Source: Rhodovulum steppense
Lineage (GTDB): Bacteria; Pseudomonadota; Alphaproteobacteria; Rhodobacterales; Rhodobacteraceae
NCBI RefSeq assembly: GCF_004339675.1
Contig: NZ_SLVM01000021.1
Coordinates: 1-57,102 of the forward strand
Direction of reading: 5' to 3'
Length of the DNA: 57,102 nucleotides
In this document: in pieces, positions 20,326 to 28,547 of the stretch
Layout: every line of letters begins with the position of its first letter
How positions within the stretch are numbered: the first letter of the stretch is position 1
The notes under the pieces: model-generated
The model's input: the letters and a program-made list of their open reading frames with translations, nothing else
Database searches by the model: none
Told to the model about the DNA's origin: nothing
Translations under genes and position numbers: made by a program

Positions 20326-20921
20326 GCGGGCGTCCTTTCCTGATGGGCCTGACGGGATCCATCGGGATGGGGAAATCGACGACCGCGGACATTTTCCGTG
20401 CGCTGGGCGTGCCGGTCTGGGATGCCGATGCGGCGGTTCACCGGCTCTATGGCCCGGGCGGGGCCGCCATTCCCGCCATTGCCGCGCTTTGCCCCGACGC
20501 GGTCGGCCAGGCGGGTGTGGACCGTGCCGCGCTCAAGGACTGGATCTCTCGCGATCCCGGGGCGCTGGCCCGGATCGAGGCCGTGGTTCACCCGCTCGTT
20601 GCTGCTGACCGGGCGGCGTTCACAAAGGCGCATGCCGACGCGCCGGTGCTGGTGCTGGATATCCCCCTGCTGTTCGAGACCTGCGCCGAGGACTGGCTTG
20701 ACGCGGTGCTGGTCGTGACCGCCGCGCCCGCGGTGCAGCGCGCCCGCGTGCTGTCCCGCCCGGGCATGACCGAGGCGCAGTTCGACCTTCTGCTGTCGCG
20801 GCAGATGCCCGATGCCGAGAAACGCGCCCGCGCCGACCATGTCATCGAGACGCGCAGCCTTGAACAGACCCGCGCCGAGGTGCAAGCCTTGCTCGACAAG
20901 CTGAGGGAACACCATGCGTGA
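20322..20921 (+). CDS. coaE: Dephospho-CoA kinase CoaE
   Basis: Final step of coenzyme A synthesis: phosphorylates the ribose 3'-hydroxyl of dephospho-CoA. 199 residues. The P-loop GLTGSIGMGKSTTA is at the N-terminus; VWDADAAVHRLY and VLDIPLLFET are the family's substrate motifs. It sits between aroE and dnaQ with overlaps of 4 and 8 bp. Confidence 0.95.
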   Translation: MSGRPFLMGLTGSIGMGKSTTADIFRALGVPVWDADAAVHRLYGPGGAAIPAIAALCPDAVGQAGVDRAALKDWISRDPGALARIEAVVHPLVAADRAAFTKAHADAPVLVLDIPLLFETCAEDWLDAVLVVTAAPAVQRARVLSRPGMTEAQFDLLLSRQMPDAEKRARADHVIETRSLEQTRAEVQALLDKLREHHA

Positions 20922-21606
20922 GATCGTTCTCGACACCGAAACCACCGGCTTCGAGCCGTCCGAAGGCCACCGCATCGTGGAAATCGGCGCGGTCGAGCTG
21001 TGGAACCACCTGCCCACGGGGCGGACTTATCACCAATATATCAATCCCGAACGCCCGATGCCGCCCGATGCGTTCCAGGTGCATGGGCTGGGCGACGACT
21101 TCCTGCGCGACAAGCCCGTGTTCCGGCTGGTGGCCGCCGAGTTCCTGGAATTCGTCGCCGATGCGCGGCTGGTGATCCACAACGCCGCCTTCGACATGAA
21201 GTTCCTGAATGCCGAACTGGACTGGGTCGGCCTGCCCGTCATCCCGTGGGAGCGGGCCCTGGACACGCTGGCGATGGCACGGCAGAAATTTCCGGGCTCG
21301 CCCGCCTCGCTGGATGCGCTGTGCCGACGGTTCGGGATCGACAACTCGGCGCGCGAAAAGCACGGCGCGCTCCTCGATTCCGAGATCCTGGCCGAGGTCT
21401 ATCTGGAACTTGTCGGCGGGCGGCAACCCGACCTTGTGCTGTCTTCAGGCCCAGCTGCCGGGACCGACGCCGCGACGGGCGGAGAATGGCGCCCCCGCCC
21501 CCGTCCAAAATCGCTGCCCCCCCGACTGACAGAGGAGGAGGCAGCGGCGCATGCCGCCTTTGTCGAGGGCCTGGGTGACAAGGCCCTCTGGCGGCAGTTC
21601 GGCTAG
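20914..21606 (+). CDS. dnaQ: DNA polymerase III epsilon subunit (3'-5' proofreading exonuclease)
   Basis: Proofreading subunit of the replicative polymerase. 230 residues. DEDDh exonuclease motifs are all present: Exo I DTETTGFEP, Exo II around VIHNAAFDMKFLN, and Exo III HGALLDSEILAEVYLEL. The C-terminal ~45 residues (Pro-rich, then RLTEEEAAAHAAFVEGL) probably form the flexible tail that contacts the alpha subunit. It overlaps coaE by 8 bp and lies just to the right of oriC. Confidence 0.96.
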   Translation: MREIVLDTETTGFEPSEGHRIVEIGAVELWNHLPTGRTYHQYINPERPMPPDAFQVHGLGDDFLRDKPVFRLVAAEFLEFVADARLVIHNAAFDMKFLNAELDWVGLPVIPWERALDTLAMARQKFPGSPASLDALCRRFGIDNSAREKHGALLDSEILAEVYLELVGGRQPDLVLSSGPAAGTDAATGGEWRPRPRPKSLPPRLTEEEAAAHAAFVEGLGDKALWRQFG

Positions 21607-21610
21607 ACCG

Positions 21611-22126
21611 TCAGGCCGTTCCGCCATTGCCCACATTCGGGGCCGGCTGGGCCTCCTGCGCCCGGCGGGCGATTTCCTGCCTGTAGAGCGCCACGAAATC
21701 CACAGGTTCCAGGTTCAGCGGCGGGAAGCCGCCATCGCGCGTCATGTCGGACACGATGCGGCGGATATAGGGGAACAACATCCGCGGGCATTCGATCAGC
21801 AGGAACGGGTGAAGCTGGTCTTCGGGCACGTTCTCGACATGGAAGACCCCGCCATAGTCGATCTCCAGCAGGAACAGCGTCGCCCCGTCGTTCTTGTTCT
21901 TCGAGTTGATCGTGAACTTGCAGATGATCTCGAACTGATGCTCGGTGGGACGCTTGCGTGCATCCAGCCCGACCTGAACGCTGATATCGGGCGTGACCTC
22001 GCCCTGCACGCCCTTCTGGACAAGGACGTTCTCGAACGAGAGGTCGCGGATATACTGGCCGAGGATTTGCATCCGCACTTGGGGCGGTTGCTGTGCGCCC
22101 GCGCCGTTGCCTTCGGTCTCGCTCAT
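21611..22126 (-). CDS. secB: Protein-export chaperone SecB
   Basis: Tetrameric cytoplasmic chaperone that keeps preproteins unfolded and hands them to SecA. 171 residues, somewhat longer than the E. coli protein because of a Gly/Gln-rich N-terminus and a C-terminal tail ending NVGNGGTA. Conserved ILGQYIRDLSFENV, FEIICKFTI, the FLLIECPRMLFPYIRRIV block and GGFPPLNLEPVDFVALY are clear. It is convergent with dnaQ with a 4-bp gap and lies downstream of fxsA. Confidence 0.96.
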   Translation of the reverse strand: MSETEGNGAGAQQPPQVRMQILGQYIRDLSFENVLVQKGVQGEVTPDISVQVGLDARKRPTEHQFEIICKFTINSKNKNDGATLFLLEIDYGGVFHVENVPEDQLHPFLLIECPRMLFPYIRRIVSDMTRDGGFPPLNLEPVDFVALYRQEIARRAQEAQPAPNVGNGGTA

Positions 22127-22183
22127 GATGTGCTCCTGGCGAATGTTTCGTCGCGATCCGATTAGCAGCTTGGGTGCATCGGC

Positions 22184-22669
22184 TCAATGCTGTGTCCAGC
22201 CCGATCGGCCGCGCGGCTGGTCGTCTCCGGACCTCAGCTCTTCGAATTCGCCCTCGATCACGTCGCCATGGGTCTGTGCGCGGGGCCGGGGGCCGGGGTC
22301 TGCGCCATATGTCATGCTCTGGACGACGATCCGTTGCGACAGCCAGCGATAGGCCGCGGCGCGCACGGGCGGCATCAGCAGCGCAAAACCCACGGCATCG
22401 GTAAAGAAACCAGGCGTCAGCAGCAGCGCGCCGGCAAAGAGAATCATCGCCCCATGGGCCAGCGGTTCGGCCGGATCGCGCAATTCCCGAAACGAATTGC
22501 GAAGCTGCGCCATCGCCATCGCGCCTTGCTGGCGGATCAGCAAGGTGCCGATCACCGCGGTCAGGACGACAATGGCCAGCGTGGCCCACAGACCGATCGC
22601 ACCGCCCACCTGAATGAACAGGGCGATCTCGATCAGCGGCACACACAGGAAGAGAACGAAAATCCACAT
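22184..22669 (-). CDS. fxsA: FxsA-family membrane protein
   Basis: Small integral membrane protein of the FxsA family; the E. coli member alleviates exclusion of phage T7 by the F plasmid when overproduced, and its normal role is unknown. 161 residues with about four hydrophobic segments; family features are PLIEIALFIQVGG, the IGTLLIRQQG segment, and GALLLTPGFFTDAVGFALL. The C-terminal ~40 residues are polar and presumably cytoplasmic. It is upstream of secB and divergent from the Tim44-like gene. Confidence 0.92.
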   Translation of the reverse strand: MWIFVLFLCVPLIEIALFIQVGGAIGLWATLAIVVLTAVIGTLLIRQQGAMAMAQLRNSFRELRDPAEPLAHGAMILFAGALLLTPGFFTDAVGFALLMPPVRAAAYRWLSQRIVVQSMTYGADPGPRPRAQTHGDVIEGEFEELRSGDDQPRGRSGWTQH

Positions 22670-22774
22670 CTGGAAACCCCGACGAACCGCGCAGGTAGAC
22701 TTGACCCTGCACCTGCCTTACATAAGTCCGGTAATGTTCAGATACAAAGACTGACGGCACGCTGCGAGGTCACC

Positions 22775-23443
22775 ATGGGCTCTGCCATCATCCAACTTCT
22801 GGTTCTCGCGGGGATTGCCGTGTTCCTGATCCTGCGCCTGCGATCGGTGCTCGGCACGCGCGAGGGTTTCGAGAAGCCGCCCTTGTCGATGCCCGACCCG
22901 GCATCGCGCCGTTCGGATTCGCGCCGCGAGTTCGAGGTGATCCAGGGCGGTGTCGACAGCGACATCACCGATCACGTTCCTGATGGCAGCCCGGCGGCCA
23001 AGGCGCTGGCGGCCATGAAGATGGCCGAGCCCGGCTTTTCGGTGGGCGAGTTCCTGCATGGCGCGCGCGGGGCCTATGAAATGATCCTTATGGCCTTCGA
23101 GCGGGGCGAACTTGAAGAGGTTGAATCCTTCCTCGCCCCCGAGGTTCTGGACAGCTTTGCCGAAGTGGTCCGGCTGCGCGAGGATCAGGGCCTGACGGTC
23201 GAGGCGAATTTCGTCGGCGTGCGCGAGCTTGCGCTGAAGGATGCCACCTTCGACCGCGATACCGGAGAGGCCGAACTGGTCGTGAAATTCGTGGGCGAAC
23301 TGACCTCTGTCGTGCGCAACCTCGCGGGCGACGTGGTCGAGGGCAGCCCCAGCGAGATCAAGCGCCAGCGCGATATCTGGACCTTCGCCCGACGGATGGG
23401 GGTCGACGACCCGAACTGGCAGCTTGTCGCCACGGGCGAATGA
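22775..23443 (+). CDS. Tim44/TimA-like domain protein
   Basis: Bacterial relative of the mitochondrial import-motor subunit Tim44. About 222 residues. An N-terminal membrane anchor (about residues 5-22) is followed by a polar linker and the Tim44 C-terminal domain from about residue 90 (FLHGARGAYEMILMAFERGE, then VVKFVGELTSVVRN and a terminal RDIWTFARRMG motif). In alphaproteobacteria this protein is found at the inner membrane and is thought to help membrane or secreted proteins fold. The stop overlaps the mltA start by 4 bp. The secB and fxsA neighbours also point to the envelope. Confidence 0.88.
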   Translation: MGSAIIQLLVLAGIAVFLILRLRSVLGTREGFEKPPLSMPDPASRRSDSRREFEVIQGGVDSDITDHVPDGSPAAKALAAMKMAEPGFSVGEFLHGARGAYEMILMAFERGELEEVESFLAPEVLDSFAEVVRLREDQGLTVEANFVGVRELALKDATFDRDTGEAELVVKFVGELTSVVRNLAGDVVEGSPSEIKRQRDIWTFARRMGVDDPNWQLVATGE

Positions 23444-24471
23444 TCCGTGGCCTGGGCGCGGCGGCCTGTCTGGCGCTTGCGATGAGCGCGGGGCCCGCGC
23501 GGCCCGATCTGCCGGTCGAAATCCTGCGGTTCTCCGATCTCAAGGGCTGGGAACGGGACGACCACGCCACCGCGCTTGCCGTTTTTCGTGAAACCTGCCT
23601 TGATCTGCCCGACCTTACCTGGTCATCGCTTTGCGCGGTCGCCGAACACGAGCAGGATGCGCGCCGTTTTTTCGAACTGTTCTTTCGGCCCGTGCTGATC
23701 GGCGGCAACAGCCCGGCATTATTTACCGGCTATTTCGAACCCGAACTCGAGGGCGCGCGCCGCCCCGATGCGCGCTTTCGCTACCCGGTCTATCGCACCC
23801 CACCGGACCTGATCCAGGGCGAGCCATGGCATTCCCGGCGCGAGATCGAGGAAGACGGCGTCCTGCGGGGCCGTGGGCTGGAAATCGCCTGGCTCGACGA
23901 TCCGGTGGATGTCTTCTTCCTTCAGGTGCAGGGTTCGGGCCGCATCCGGCTGAACGACGGCGCGACGCTTCGGATCGGCTATGGCGGCAAGAACGGCCAT
24001 CAGTATCGTTCGATCGGGCAGGAACTGGTGCGCCGCGGCATCTATGAACCGCACCAGGTTTCGGCTCAGGTGATCCGGTCCTGGGTGCGCCGTAACCCCG
24101 AGGAGGGGCGCGCGCTGCTGCATCACAACCCCTCCTTCGTGTTCTTCCGCGAACTCGATCAGTTGCCCGCCGACAAGGGGCCGCTGGGCGCGATGAATCG
24201 CTCGATCACGCCGATGCGCACCATTGCCGTCGATCCCGCCTTTGTGCCGCTGGGTGCGCCCGTGTGGATCGAAAAGGGTGGCCGCGCGCCGCTGCATCGG
24301 TTGATGGTGGCGCAGGACACCGGGTCGGCGATCAAGGGGGCGCAGCGGGCCGACATCTTTTATGGCACGGGCAAGGCGGCGGGCGAAAGGGCCGGGCGCA
24401 TCCGTGACCGCGGACGCATGATCGTGCTTTTGCCGATCGAGACCGCGCTTGCCCTGTTGCCCGAGGGCTAG
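23440..24471 (+). CDS. mltA: Membrane-bound lytic murein transglycosylase A (MltA)
   Basis: Cleaves peptidoglycan glycan strands to give 1,6-anhydro-MurNAc ends. 343 residues. A short hydrophobic N-terminus suggests export, but I see no clear lipobox. Family blocks are FTGYFEPELEGARR, VFFLQVQGSGRIRL, GKNGHQYRSIGQEL and the double-psi barrel end, where VAQDTGSAIKGAQRADIF carries the catalytic Asp. Its anhydro-muropeptide products would be precursors for the AmgK-MurU salvage enzymes encoded at 34.9-36.5 kb. Confidence 0.94.
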   Translation: MIRGLGAAACLALAMSAGPARPDLPVEILRFSDLKGWERDDHATALAVFRETCLDLPDLTWSSLCAVAEHEQDARRFFELFFRPVLIGGNSPALFTGYFEPELEGARRPDARFRYPVYRTPPDLIQGEPWHSRREIEEDGVLRGRGLEIAWLDDPVDVFFLQVQGSGRIRLNDGATLRIGYGGKNGHQYRSIGQELVRRGIYEPHQVSAQVIRSWVRRNPEEGRALLHHNPSFVFFRELDQLPADKGPLGAMNRSITPMRTIAVDPAFVPLGAPVWIEKGGRAPLHRLMVAQDTGSAIKGAQRADIFYGTGKAAGERAGRIRDRGRMIVLLPIETALALLPEG

Positions 24472-24475
24472 GCCG

Positions 24476-25054
24476 GTGGTCCGCCGCCGTTCCGGCCAAC
24501 TGAGCGGCGAGGATCGCGCGCTGTGGGATCTCGTCGCCCGGCGCACCCGTCCCCTGCCGGGCAAGCGACCCGGGCCCGCGCCCGAACCGGGCGAACCCAA
24601 AGAGCCGCCCGCCGCCCCGTCCCCGGGCCCCGCCCCGATTGCCCCTTTCCGCATCGGCGCGCGGGCGAACGGAACCGCGACATCCGCCCCGCCCTCGGAC
24701 GCGGCGATCCGCATGGACCGCAAGGCGTTCAACCGGCTCAAGGGCGGCAAGCTGTCGCCCGAGGCGCGCATCGACCTGCATGGCATGACGCTGGCCGAGG
24801 CGCATCCGGCGCTGACCGGCTTCATCCTGCGCGCCCAGGCTGAGGGGCGGCGACTGGTGCTTGTCATCACCGGCAAGGGACAGGGGCCGGACGGCGATGG
24901 TCCGATCCCCGAGCGTCGCGGTGTGCTCAGGCGGCAGGTTCCGCACTGGCTGCACCAGCCGCCGCTGGCCGCCGCGGTGCTGCAGGTCGCGCAGGCGCAT
25001 CGGCGTCATGGCGGCGATGGGGCGGTTTACGTCTATCTGCGCCGCCCCCGCTGA
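24476..25054 (+). CDS. Smr-domain protein (possible DNA endonuclease)
   Basis: About 192 residues. The first ~90 residues are Pro/Ala/Arg-rich and probably disordered. The C-terminal Smr domain has the signature IDLHGMTLAEAHPALTGFI and the LVITGKGQG motif, ending in VLQVAQAHRRHGGDGAVYVYLRR. Stand-alone Smr proteins in other bacteria nick DNA or act on RNA. The start is a GTG 5 bp after the mltA stop; no ATG is available. It is convergent with the lipoprotein hydrolase, with a 4-bp gap. Confidence 0.88.
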   Translation: MVRRRSGQLSGEDRALWDLVARRTRPLPGKRPGPAPEPGEPKEPPAAPSPGPAPIAPFRIGARANGTATSAPPSDAAIRMDRKAFNRLKGGKLSPEARIDLHGMTLAEAHPALTGFILRAQAEGRRLVLVITGKGQGPDGDGPIPERRGVLRRQVPHWLHQPPLAAAVLQVAQAHRRHGGDGAVYVYLRRPR

Positions 25055-25058
25055 GCCG

Positions 25059-26162
25059 TCATTGCCGGGCCAGCGCGGTCAGAGGCGACAGGATGACCGC
25101 GGTTGCGTTCTGCACGGTGATGACCGTGCCCGGCAACAACCCCGGCCGCCCGGCCGCGCCCGAGTCGAACGCCTGTTGCAGCGTCGGCACGTCGCGCAGC
25201 AACCGGAACAGGTCGGGCGAGGTGCCGGCCGTGAAATGGCCCATCCCGGTCGAGAACCCGGTCACGTCCAACACCGTGACATTCAGATCGGCCACGTCGG
25301 CGACATTCCGGATATTGCCCAGCCGGTCTCGTTGGCCCGACAGCCGGGCAGACAATGACAGAGCCCGGTCGCGTTGCGAGGTGAAGACGACCACGCTTTG
25401 CGGCATCGCGTCGATATCGCGGACCTGCGCGCGGAACACGTCCACGTCGATATCCGGCGAGAGCAGGATCAGCCCGTCGATCTCGCGTGCGACGCGCCCG
25501 GGGTTGGCCAGCGCCATGTGGCGCAGGGTCTCCATCGTCAGCAGGCCGCCCATCGAATGGGCAACGATCAGCAACTCGTCGGGGCGGGCCGCGATCAGCG
25601 CCTCCAGCAATTCGGCGAACCCCCTGCGCGCGAACAGCGCGCTGTCGCGGTCATGGGCATAGCCGAAGGGGCTGGCGGCGCTGGGCCAGGAATAATGCAC
25701 CGCGACCCCCTCGATCCCGAAATCATGGGCCAGCTGCGCCGAGCGATAGAGACCTTCGGCGAAATTCGTGTTGAACCCATGGACGAAAACGACCGCCGCC
25801 CGCTTTCCCCTGGGCCGTGCGGCGATATCGCGGGCCAGTGCCGCGGTGAAAGCGGAGGGGTGATCGAACAATCGGGCCGAACGCATCAGGAACTGGCGCC
25901 CTGGATCGGGCTGGCCCTTGGGATAGGCTATCTCGCCCGGTGCCCGGTTCGGAGGGATGGAAACCGTGAACGCGTCAAAGTCGAGCTCTTCGGACCGGGT
26001 ATTTGCGAACAGCCGCCCGGCATCCGCCATGCGCGTCGTGCCGACATAGACGATCCGCTCGACCGTCCCGGGTGTCGCTTCGGGCGCCATGGCCACCATA
26101 CCGCGTGCCGCACAGCCCGCCAGCGCGACAAGGCACAGGAGCATGGCGATCTGTCGCAGCAC
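25059..26162 (-). CDS. Alpha/beta hydrolase lipoprotein (DUF900 family)
   Basis: Probable membrane-anchored esterase-like enzyme; substrate unknown. 367 residues. The N-terminus ends in the lipobox LAGC at residues 14-17, so it is likely a lipoprotein. FVHGFNTNFAEGLYRSAQL and IVAHSMGG (nucleophilic Ser in the elbow) mark the alpha/beta hydrolase fold; a His in the GMGHFTAG region near residue 320 could be catalytic. It lies downstream of hslU in the same direction (21 bp) but has no obvious functional link to it. Confidence 0.85.
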   Translation of the reverse strand: MLRQIAMLLCLVALAGCAARGMVAMAPEATPGTVERIVYVGTTRMADAGRLFANTRSEELDFDAFTVSIPPNRAPGEIAYPKGQPDPGRQFLMRSARLFDHPSAFTAALARDIAARPRGKRAAVVFVHGFNTNFAEGLYRSAQLAHDFGIEGVAVHYSWPSAASPFGYAHDRDSALFARRGFAELLEALIAARPDELLIVAHSMGGLLTMETLRHMALANPGRVAREIDGLILLSPDIDVDVFRAQVRDIDAMPQSVVVFTSQRDRALSLSARLSGQRDRLGNIRNVADVADLNVTVLDVTGFSTGMGHFTAGTSPDLFRLLRDVPTLQQAFDSGAAGRPGLLPGTVITVQNATAVILSPLTALARQ

Positions 26163-26183
26163 GGGCAGCCCCAGCGGCCGGGA

Positions 26184-27494
26184 TCAGAGAATGTAGCGCG
26201 TCACATCGGCCGACCGTGTCAGCGCCCCGAGATTCTTCTCGACGAAATCGGCATTCACTTCAACCGCCTCGCCGCCGCGATCGGGGGCGGTGAAGCTCAG
26301 TTCCTCGAACACCCGCTCCATCACCGTGTAAAGCCGCCGCGCGCCGATATTCTCGACGCTTTCATTCACCTCGGCCGCGATCCGCGCCAGCGCCGCGATG
26401 CCATCCTCGGTGAAGGTGACATTGACCTTCTCGGTCTCCATCAGGGCCGCGTATTGCCGGGTCAGCGCGTTTTCGGTTTCGGTCAGGATGCGGACGAAAT
26501 CGGCCTCGGTCAGCGCGCGCAGCTCGACCCGGATCGGCAACCGGCCCTGCAATTCGGGCAACAGGTCGGACGGCTTGGCGATGTGGAAGGCGCCCGAGGC
26601 GATGAACAGGATATGGTCGGTCTTGACCGGGCCGTGCTTGGTGGAAACCGTCGTGCCCTCGATCAGCGGCAGCAGGTCGCGCTGCACCCCCTCGCGGCTG
26701 ACATCGGCGCCGCGCGTGTCGGAGCGCGCGCAGACCTTGTCGATCTCGTCCAGGAACACGATGCCGTTTTCCTGCACCGCCTCCAGCGCCGTGCGCGTCA
26801 CCGTCTCGTCATCCAGAAGCTTGTCGGCCTCTTCCGAGATCAGGATCTCGTAGCTGTCGCGCACCGTCATCCTGCGCCGCACCCTGCGCCCGCCGAACGC
26901 CTTGCCGAACAGATCGCCCAGCGACATCATCCCGCCGCCCTGGCCGGGTGGCATTCCGGGGATCTCCATCATCGGCAGCGGGTTCGAGGTGTCCGCCACC
27001 TCAAGCTCGATCATCGTCTCGTCCAGCTCGCCGCGTTTCAGCTTGCCGCGAAACATCTCACGCGTCTGTTCGCGGGCGTCCGTCCCGGCGATGGCCTCGA
27101 TCACCCGTTCCTCCGCGGCCAGATGCGCCGCGGCCTTGACCTCGTCGCGCATCCAGTCGCGGGTCTGGGCGATCGCGCTGTCCACCAGATCGCGGATGAT
27201 CTGTTCCACGTCGCGCCCGACATAGCCGACCTCGGTGAACTTGGTCGCCTCGACCTTGATGAAGGGCGCGCGGGCCAGCCGGGCAAGGCGGCGCGAGATC
27301 TCGGTCTTGCCGACGCCGGTGGGGCCGATCATCAGGATGTTCTTGGGGTAGACTTCTTCGCGCAGGTCGTCGGCCAATTGCTTGCGCCGCCAGCGATTGC
27401 GCAGCGCGACGGCCACGGCGCGCTTGGCGTCGTTCTGCCCGATGATGAAGCGATCCAGTTCCGAGACGATCTCGCGGGGGGTCAGGTCGGTCAT
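26184..27494 (-). CDS. hslU: ATP-dependent protease ATPase subunit HslU
   Basis: AAA+ unfoldase of the HslVU (ClpYQ) protease. 436 residues. N-terminal [17 protein letters not shown] is typical, Walker A is [15 protein letters not shown] near residue 58, followed by the substrate pore segment VGYVGRDVE. The intermediate I domain is present (about 110-230). Walker B is IVFLDEIDK, and the C-terminal tail RYIL inserts into HslV. The ATG overlaps hslV by 4 bp. Confidence 0.97.
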   Translation of the reverse strand: MTDLTPREIVSELDRFIIGQNDAKRAVAVALRNRWRRKQLADDLREEVYPKNILMIGPTGVGKTEISRRLARLARAPFIKVEATKFTEVGYVGRDVEQIIRDLVDSAIAQTRDWMRDEVKAAAHLAAEERVIEAIAGTDAREQTREMFRGKLKRGELDETMIELEVADTSNPLPMMEIPGMPPGQGGGMMSLGDLFGKAFGGRRVRRRMTVRDSYEILISEEADKLLDDETVTRTALEAVQENGIVFLDEIDKVCARSDTRGADVSREGVQRDLLPLIEGTTVSTKHGPVKTDHILFIASGAFHIAKPSDLLPELQGRLPIRVELRALTEADFVRILTETENALTRQYAALMETEKVNVTFTEDGIAALARIAAEVNESVENIGARRLYTVMERVFEELSFTAPDRGGEAVEVNADFVEKNLGALTRSADVTRYIL

Positions 27495-28051
27495 TTCGAA
27501 ATCGTCTCCACCGTCAGGTTGCCATTCGTGTAGACGCAGATATCGGCCGCGATCGCCATGGCCTTGCGGGCGACCTCTTCGGCCGAAAGCTCGGTGTTCT
27601 CGATCAGCCCGCGGGCAGCGGCCAGCGCGTAATTCCCGCCCGAGCCGATGGCCGCCACGTCATGTTCGGGTGACAGGACATCGCCCGCGCCGGTGATGAC
27701 ATACAACTCGGCCCCGTCGCTGACGATCAGCATGGCTTCCAGCTTTTGCAGGTACTTGTCGGTGCGCCAGTCCTTGGCCAGTTCCACCGCCGCGCGCTGC
27801 AACTGGCCCGGCGTCGCTTCCAGCTTGGTTTCCAGCCGTTCCAGCAGGGTAAAGGCATCCGCGGTGGATCCGGCAAAGCCCGCCACAACGTCATAGCCGC
27901 CGGGGGACAGCCTGCGCACCTTGCGCGCGGTGCCCTTGATGACGGTCTGACCCAGGCTCACCTGCCCATCGCCCGCGATGACCACCTGCCCGCCGCGCTT
28001 GACGCCGATGATCGTCGTGCCGTGCCAGCCGGGAAACTCGTCTCTTGCCAT
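27491..28051 (-). CDS. hslV: ATP-dependent protease peptidase subunit HslV
   Basis: Proteasome-like peptidase of HslVU. About 186 residues from the ATG at 28051 ([14 protein letters not shown]). The Thr following HG is the catalytic N-terminal nucleophile exposed after maturation. Further family blocks are [32 protein letters not shown] and [15 protein letters not shown]. An upstream in-frame extension is rejected because it runs into the promoter. It is expressed with hslU. Confidence 0.97.
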   Translation of the reverse strand: MARDEFPGWHGTTIIGVKRGGQVVIAGDGQVSLGQTVIKGTARKVRRLSPGGYDVVAGFAGSTADAFTLLERLETKLEATPGQLQRAAVELAKDWRTDKYLQKLEAMLIVSDGAELYVITGAGDVLSPEHDVAAIGSGGNYALAAARGLIENTELSAEEVARKAMAIAADICVYTNGNLTVETISK

Positions 28052-28083
28052 GGGCGCCCTCCGTGCCTTGCGCTTCGGCGCAT

Positions 28084-28109
28084 ATATGTGCCCGATGCTG
28101 CCCCACAAG
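28084..28109 (-). promoter_or_regulatory. Predicted heat-shock (sigma-32-type) promoter of hslVU
   Basis: On the minus strand CTTGTG (28104-28109) is followed by a 13-bp spacer and CACATAT (28084-28090), close to the sigma-32 pattern CTTGAA-N13/15-CCCATNT. The start site would lie about 25-30 bases before hslV. HslVU is a classic sigma-32 regulon member. Confidence 0.5.
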
Positions 28110-28110
28110 G

Positions 28111-28141
28111 CGCGCAACAGAAAGGGGCGCCGCAGCGCCCC
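28111..28141 (-). terminator. Predicted intrinsic terminator of trxA
   Basis: Read on the minus strand, GGGGCGC (28135-28141) pairs perfectly with GCGCCCC (28124-28130) around a 4-base loop and is followed by TTTCTGTTG. It lies 26 bases after the trxA stop, just before the hslVU promoter. Confidence 0.6.
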
Positions 28142-28167
28142 ATTGTCTCAGTCCCCGGCGTGTCGGC

Positions 28168-28488
28168 TCAGACCGACTCTTCAATCCAGCCTTTCAGCGC
28201 GGCCTTGGGCGCGGCGCCGATCTTGTTGGAGACGATTTGCCCGTCCTTGAACAGGAACAGCGCCGGGATGCCGCGCACGCCCATCTGGGCGGGGGTGTTT
28301 GGGTTGTCGTCCACGTTCACCTTGACGATCTTGACCTTGCCCTCGTACTCGTCCGCCAGTTCTTCCAGCGCCGGGCCGATCTGCTTGCAGGGCCCGCACC
28401 ATTCCGCCCAGAAATCCACAACCACGGGGATGTCGGAATTGCGCACCTCGGTATCGAAGGTATCGTCGGTGACGGCATGGGTCGGCAT
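28168..28488 (-). CDS. trxA: Thioredoxin 1
   Basis: Small cytoplasmic disulfide reductase. 106 residues with the active site [14 protein letters not shown] (WCGPC near residue 30), the cis-Pro in RGIPALFLF, and conserved [15 protein letters not shown]. The ATG at 28488 has GGAGA about ten bases upstream. It is 59 bp downstream of addA on the same strand, so it may be co-transcribed with the tsaE-addBA operon or have its own promoter. It could recycle methionine sulfoxide reductases. Confidence 0.97.
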   Translation of the reverse strand: MPTHAVTDDTFDTEVRNSDIPVVVDFWAEWCGPCKQIGPALEELADEYEGKVKIVKVNVDDNPNTPAQMGVRGIPALFLFKDGQIVSNKIGAAPKAALKGWIEESV

Positions 28489-28547
28489 CGGGTCTCTCCT
28501 TGGAACCTGCGATCGTTGCGGGACAGTAAGAAGCGGGGGATGGGCCG

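Noticed and set aside
23580-23595. parS-like sequence (CGTTTTTCGTGAAACC)
   Set aside because: It has four mismatches to the 16-bp palindrome and lies inside mltA. ParB sites are normally nearly invariant.
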